This document shows positions 60,255 through 64,000 of a stretch of 64,000 bases of DNA, in pieces. The stretch's first letter is position 1; every line of letters begins with the position of its first letter. Position numbers and translations under genes: made by a program. Origin of the DNA: JAKZVK01 sp965248255 (lineage in GTDB: Bacteria; Acidobacteriota; Terriglobia; Bryobacterales; UBA6623); NCBI GenBank assembly GCA_965248255.1, contig CBDFIW010000001.1, positions 620,001 through 684,000 of the forward strand, given 5' to 3'. The notes beneath the pieces were generated by a model. That model was given only the letters and a program-made list of their open reading frames with translations, did no database searches and had not been told where the DNA came from.

Positions 60255-63248
60255 ATGGATCGTGCCGGCACAGCGGAGGTGGTGTTTCGCGACTCCCGAC
60301 AGGCGGAGAAAGCTCTCCAGCGACTCGGGCCGATGCTGCCCGAGGGCGGGTTGAGCACGCTCAAACTCCTCTTGCGGCAGGTCCCCGATCCGGACGCGGC
60401 GCTCCAGGGCATGGAGCGCTTTGTGCTGGAGACCGGTGGGAGGGCCGACCCGCTTTTCTCTCCGACCACGCGGCTTCGCGCCGCCACCGCGGCCTTCGCC
60501 CACAGCCGCCATTTGACCGACACTCTCCTGCGCCACCCCGAGCTGCTCGAGTGGGCGCTCGAAGAGGAGAACTTCTACCGGGTAGCGTCCGTGCAAGACC
60601 TGCGTTCGTCCCTCGGCTGGGAGCCGGCCACGGTCCGCGACCACGAGCTGGCCCTGACGCTGGCCCGCTTCAAACGCATGCAGATTCTCCGCATCGCGCT
60701 CCGTGATCTCCTGGGCATTGCGACGGTCGCGGAGGTGACCGAGGAGTTGGCAAACCTCGCGGATGCCCTCCTCCAGGGTGCTCATGAACACTTGCGGCAA
60801 AAACTGATGCAGCGATTCGGGCGGCCTCTGACGCAGGCCGACAGCGGTCCGATCGAGTGCCACTTTGTTGTGCTGGGGCTCGGAAAGCTTGGCGGGCGTG
60901 AGCTTAACTACAGCTCCGACATCGATTTGATGTATCTCTACACCGATGACGGCGAAACCATCGGTCCGATCTCGATCTCCAATCGAGAGTTCTTCACTCT
61001 CCTTGCGAACCAGCTTACCGACTTGTTGTCGCGTCTGACGCTCGAGGGGTCCTGCTACCGCGTCGACCTGCGCTTGCGGCCGGAGGGCTCGATGGGAGAC
61101 GTGGTGTTGACAGTGGGCGCGGCGGCGGAGTACTACGATTGTCGCGCCCGAGATTGGGAGCTGCAAATGTTGATCAAGGCTCGACCCGTCGCGGGAGAGT
61201 TGCCGCTGGGACGAGCGTTCCTCCGCATGGTCGAGCCGAAGATATATCAGACCTCGACCGACTTCTCAACGATCGAGCGTGTAGCGGAGACGCGCGACCG
61301 AATCCAGCAGAAGCTGCGGCACAGCGCCAAGCCCGGCCTGAACGTGAAGCTGGCTCGCGGAGGCATCCGCGACATCGAGTTCTTGGTGCAGTGCTTGCAG
61401 CGCCTCTACGGCGGCGCCGATCCGTGGGTGCGTCACGGTGGCACGCTGTTGGCCTTGGGCCGCCTGCGCGACAAGGGCTACCTGTCGATTCCCGACTACG
61501 CGCAGTTGAATGCGGCCTATCAGTACCTACGGGTGCTCGAGCACCGGCTTCAGATCCAAGAGAACCACCAGACCCACACCCTTCCGCGGGACCCCGAGCA
61601 ACTCGTGCTGCTGACCCGCAAAATGCACGACTTGATTCCTCTGGACTCCGGGGGCGAAGGGCTGCTCAAGCAACTGCGCGCCCGTATGGAGAAAGTAACG
61701 GAGATCTACGAGCGCGTGGTCCGCGCGCAAACGCCTTCGCCAACACCCGAGCCCCTCGAAGCAGTGGCGCAACCGGCGCCGACGGAGCCCGAACCGCCTG
61801 CCGAGCGCTCCTGGCAAAGTCAACTGCGCCACTTGGAGCGGAAACTGCCGGGATTGGCAGGCCGCCTGCGGACGCTGCCGATTCGCTGGGGCAGCCGCCA
61901 CTTCAAGCATTTGCTCAACCAGCTTGTCTCCATGCCGTTTTGGCTGGCAGAACTGGAAGACTCACCTCCACTGCTTCAGTGCGTCGCCGATCTCGTTGAG
62001 CACAGCCCGTATCTCGCCGAGCATCTGATTCGCCACCCCGAAGACATGGCCCGTCTCAAATCGGTCGTGGAACCGGCTTCGGGAGAGGACGGCTCGGCAA
62101 GCTCCGGGGCGGCTGCTTCCTCGGCGGCGCCTGAGACCGTGCCATTCGATCAGCGCCCGGAAGTGCGGGAATCTCTGGCCGGCGAGACGACCCTCGAAGA
62201 GAAGTCCGATTGGCTGCGGCGATTCTACCGCAACGAGATGCTGCGGATCCTGGCCGCGAGCATCCATCGCCGCCAGGCCATTTTTGCCACTCTCGAACAG
62301 ACGAGCCGGCTGGCCGACTTCGTGATCCGAGCCGGGTATCGGCTTGCCGTGGCCCACGTACGCCGGTCGGCCGGCTGGGACCGCAACGAGCTGGCCATGA
62401 ACGTGATCGCACTCGGCCGACTGGGCATCATGGAGTTCGATCTGGGCTCGGACGCCGACCTCGTCTTCGTGCTGCCCGATGAAGCGGCAGACGAACGCCG
62501 GCGGTGGACGCAAGTCGTCGAGCGCCTCATTGAAATCACCTCTAGCTACACGCGGGAGGGGATGATCTTCGCCGTCGACGCCCGGCTACGGCCGAGGGGC
62601 CGCGACGGCGAGCTTGTGCAATCGGAGTCGCAGTTCAAGAGCTACTTCGCGGATCAGACCGAGGCCTGGGAAGCGATCACCTACATGAAAGCCCGCGCGG
62701 TGGCCGGCGATCTCGACCGCGGCACGCGCTTCTTGAGCGAGCTCCAGCAGGCCGGCTGGCGCCGTCACGGCAAAAGCGGAGACCTGGCCCGGTTGCTGGT
62801 GGCCATGCGGGGCCGCCTGGAGAAGGAACAAGGGCCAGGTCATCCGATAAAGGCCGGCCGCGGCGGATACTACGACATCGATTTCATCCTGATGTACCTG
62901 CGTCTTCGAAACGCCGGCATGTTCTACGAGCGCCTGAGCACGCCGGAAAGAATCGCCATCATCCACTCCCTCGGCGGTCTCAGCGGCGAGCAGGCCGATC
63001 TATTGCATCGCAACGCCGTATTCTTCCGCGCTCTCGACCATGCCATTCGCGTCTCGACCGGCCACTCGTCGAGCACAATCCCCAGCGCCAGATCGCAGCA
63101 GCACATCCTGAGCGACTTGGTCGGCCGTTGGAGCCCCTTGAAGCCCAAATCCCATGAGTTGGCTACGCTCACAGCCAGGGTTCGCCTGACGACGAGAGAG
63201 GTTTTTGACGAAGTATTCCACGGCGGGGACGGGATGCCGCGCGAGTGA
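60255..63248 (+). CDS. glnE: Bifunctional glutamine synthetase adenylyltransferase/deadenylase
   Basis: Controls glutamine synthetase by adding or removing AMP on a Tyr in response to PII. 997 residues, the normal size. Two nucleotidyltransferase domains are visible: N-terminal (deadenylase) with GLGKLGGRELNYSSDIDLMY at about 210-230, and C-terminal (adenylylase) with ALGRLGIMEFDLGSDADLVF at about 717-736, each with the paired Asp residues. Each is followed by its helical PII-UMP domain, with RLRPRGRDGELVQS in the second. The central linker at about 490-520 is Pro/Glu-rich. glnA and glnB are not in the window. Confidence 0.96.
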   Translation: MDRAGTAEVVFRDSRQAEKALQRLGPMLPEGGLSTLKLLLRQVPDPDAALQGMERFVLETGGRADPLFSPTTRLRAATAAFAHSRHLTDTLLRHPELLEWALEEENFYRVASVQDLRSSLGWEPATVRDHELALTLARFKRMQILRIALRDLLGIATVAEVTEELANLADALLQGAHEHLRQKLMQRFGRPLTQADSGPIECHFVVLGLGKLGGRELNYSSDIDLMYLYTDDGETIGPISISNREFFTLLANQLTDLLSRLTLEGSCYRVDLRLRPEGSMGDVVLTVGAAAEYYDCRARDWELQMLIKARPVAGELPLGRAFLRMVEPKIYQTSTDFSTIERVAETRDRIQQKLRHSAKPGLNVKLARGGIRDIEFLVQCLQRLYGGADPWVRHGGTLLALGRLRDKGYLSIPDYAQLNAAYQYLRVLEHRLQIQENHQTHTLPRDPEQLVLLTRKMHDLIPLDSGGEGLLKQLRARMEKVTEIYERVVRAQTPSPTPEPLEAVAQPAPTEPEPPAERSWQSQLRHLERKLPGLAGRLRTLPIRWGSRHFKHLLNQLVSMPFWLAELEDSPPLLQCVADLVEHSPYLAEHLIRHPEDMARLKSVVEPASGEDGSASSGAAASSAAPETVPFDQRPEVRESLAGETTLEEKSDWLRRFYRNEMLRILAASIHRRQAIFATLEQTSRLADFVIRAGYRLAVAHVRRSAGWDRNELAMNVIALGRLGIMEFDLGSDADLVFVLPDEAADERRRWTQVVERLIEITSSYTREGMIFAVDARLRPRGRDGELVQSESQFKSYFADQTEAWEAITYMKARAVAGDLDRGTRFLSELQQAGWRRHGKSGDLARLLVAMRGRLEKEQGPGHPIKAGRGGYYDIDFILMYLRLRNAGMFYERLSTPERIAIIHSLGGLSGEQADLLHRNAVFFRALDHAIRVSTGHSSSTIPSARSQQHILSDLVGRWSPLKPKSHELATLTARVRLTTREVFDEVFHGGDGMPRE

Positions 63249-63300
63249 AGGACCGGACGCCTTGCCGCTGGTTATGGCAAAGCTCGTTTGTCTGGGACGG

Positions 63301-63591
63301 CTACTGAAGGATAGGGGCGGAGATAATCAGCACGATCATGTTGTAGGCAACCACGCACGCGAACAAGACGTTCGCTGCCCTTAGCAGTTTGTGGCGGACG
63401 CGAACGATGCAGCAGAGAGCCAGCACCACGGCGAACAGTTTTATCAGCAGTAAGCCCGTCATTGCCGAAGGACTCTCTCTCATGACCCACTTGACCACCG
63501 GGTTCACCTCGGCGATCCCGTACATCATGAAGCAGACCGTGGTCAGCAGATCGAGTACTTGAAGGTAGATAAACTCAACCAGCAGGGTCAT
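63301..63591 (-). CDS. Small membrane protein (DUF5658-like)
   Basis: 96-residue membrane protein from ATG 63591, which has GGAGGAGAG eight bases upstream. Three membrane helices are predicted (EFIYLQVLDLLTTVCFMMYG, LLLIKLFAVVLALCCIVRV, VLFACVVAYNMIVLIIS). The D-L-L-T-T and E-V-N-P pattern between helices 1 and 2 is typical of a small uncharacterised family (DUF5658-like) of three-helix proteins. No function is known. It is convergent with glnE. Confidence 0.72.
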   Translation of the reverse strand: MTLLVEFIYLQVLDLLTTVCFMMYGIAEVNPVVKWVMRESPSAMTGLLLIKLFAVVLALCCIVRVRHKLLRAANVLFACVVAYNMIVLIISAPILQ

Positions 63592-63749
63592 CGAAGCACT
63601 CTCCTCCCCCAGTTCATCGGCATACACCGCTTGTTCCGACAGCCCTAGGCCTAGCGGAGCTGTTCGGAGTCCTACTTAGCTAGTAGATCACTCGGTTGTT
63701 CACCTTAGCAACAGTGAAGCAGTACCGATTTTGGGTAGAACCGGAGTAC

Positions 63750-64000
63750 TATTGACTCCCGCATAATATAGAGTCAGTCAAAACAAAGAGAAGACTGTTT
63801 CCAGAAGGCCGTGATCAAACGCGGTTTGCGGTACATGCGGCGGAGTGCCTTGCGGGCCCGCTCGTTCAGCTCGCCGTAGTCTTTCGGACAGACGTTCGGC
63901 AACTCGTGCTGCTTCCAGTAAGCCCAGATGTATTCCACCGGATTCAACTCCGGCGCATAGGGTGGCAAGTACTCGGTTGCGATGTGGCCTTCGGAGAGTT
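63750..64000 (-). mobile_element. IS630-family element, copy B2 (partial, runs off window)
   Basis: Begins with TATTGACTCCCGCA at 63750, the inverted form of the right end of copy B1 (50380-50393). The rest matches B1 in inverted orientation up to the window end. Confidence 0.92.
63774..64000 (-). CDS. IS630-family transposase, C-terminal part (copy B2)
   Basis: The C-terminal 75 residues of the same transposase as at 49354-50369, including the catalytic Glu in LNPVEYIWAYWKQ and the tail FWKQSSLCFD. The amino acids are identical to B1 over the visible part, which indicates recent movement. The N-terminal part and its A8G shift site lie outside the window. Confidence 0.92.
   Translation of the reverse strand, partial: LSEGHIATEYLPPYAPELNPVEYIWAYWKQHELPNVCPKDYGELNERARKALRRMYRKPRLITAFWKQSSLCFD

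Noticed and set aside
60246..61166. 306-codon minus-strand frame over glnE
   Set aside because: Antisense shadow of the N-terminal half of glnE.
1..64000. CRISPR array
   Set aside because: Repeats seen are dispersed palindromes or IS ends; none are regularly spaced direct repeats with unique spacers, and no cas genes are present.

Overview
The window looks like a GC-rich genome fragment from a soil or environmental bacterium, most likely Acidobacteriota. That placement is an inference from gene content: TPR/VCBS/ASPIC lipoproteins, a protein kinase fused to a TolB-like propeller, PadR plus prefix-domain membrane protein pairs, BlaI/M56 pairs, FecR and carboxypeptidase-regulatory-like secreted proteins, PQQ dehydrogenase with its own cytochrome, and many IS630/IS481/IS91-type elements. 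No 16S rRNA, tRNA or CRISPR array was seen.

Layout. 1-0.6 kb: end of an IS630 copy (IS630-A). 0.8-2.2 kb: divergent infC (AUU start, attenuator-like leader) and an HU/IHF gene. 2.3-3.2 kb: a frameshifted secreted PASTA protein. 3.5-9.8 kb: a signalling cluster (FHA-membrane-trypsin protein, PP2C phosphatase, Ser/Thr kinase with two lesions, a secreted protein with an internal duplication, a small exported protein). 9.8-15.9 kb: a translationally coupled pair, a TPR-VCBS-ASPIC lipoprotein and a membrane-anchored five-haem cytochrome c with TPRs. 15.9-18.5 kb: amidohydrolase, glycine-zipper protein, tadA. 18.7-22.6 kb: a molybdenum hydroxylase operon (FAD, 2Fe-2S and Mo subunits plus a MoaD-like protein). 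22.6-25.5 kb: rfbC-rfbB and a radical SAM enzyme. 25.8-28.3 kb: an IS481 element split by a full IS630-A. 28.6-31.0 kb: dihaem cytochrome c plus a PQQ dehydrogenase with the lanthanide-type DxD motif.

31.1-45.6 kb: broken PilZ gene, PadR/membrane pair, BlaI-M56-TPR operon with a clear promoter/operator, alpha/beta hydrolase, a B3-like metallo-beta-lactamase fold protein with Gln at ligand position 116, a frameshifted kinase-propeller gene, and a VWA-histidine kinase-response regulator set. 45.8-52.0 kb: a mobile island of a group II intron (YAGD reverse transcriptase), a truncated IS91-like element, IS630-B and an ISNCY-like element, nearly end to end. 52.1-53.7 kb: a secreted protein gene with an apparent internal inversion of about 0.3 kb. 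53.9-57.7 kb: amidohydrolase, sialidase-like, HpcH/HpaI aldolase and galE. 58-63.6 kb: frameshifted FecR gene, exported hypothetical, glnE, small membrane protein. The window ends in a second IS630-B copy.

A caution that matters for interpretation: at least seven otherwise well-preserved reading frames are broken by what reads as one missing base, and several breaks lie in or near short homopolymers. Sequencing or assembly error is a serious alternative to real gene decay.
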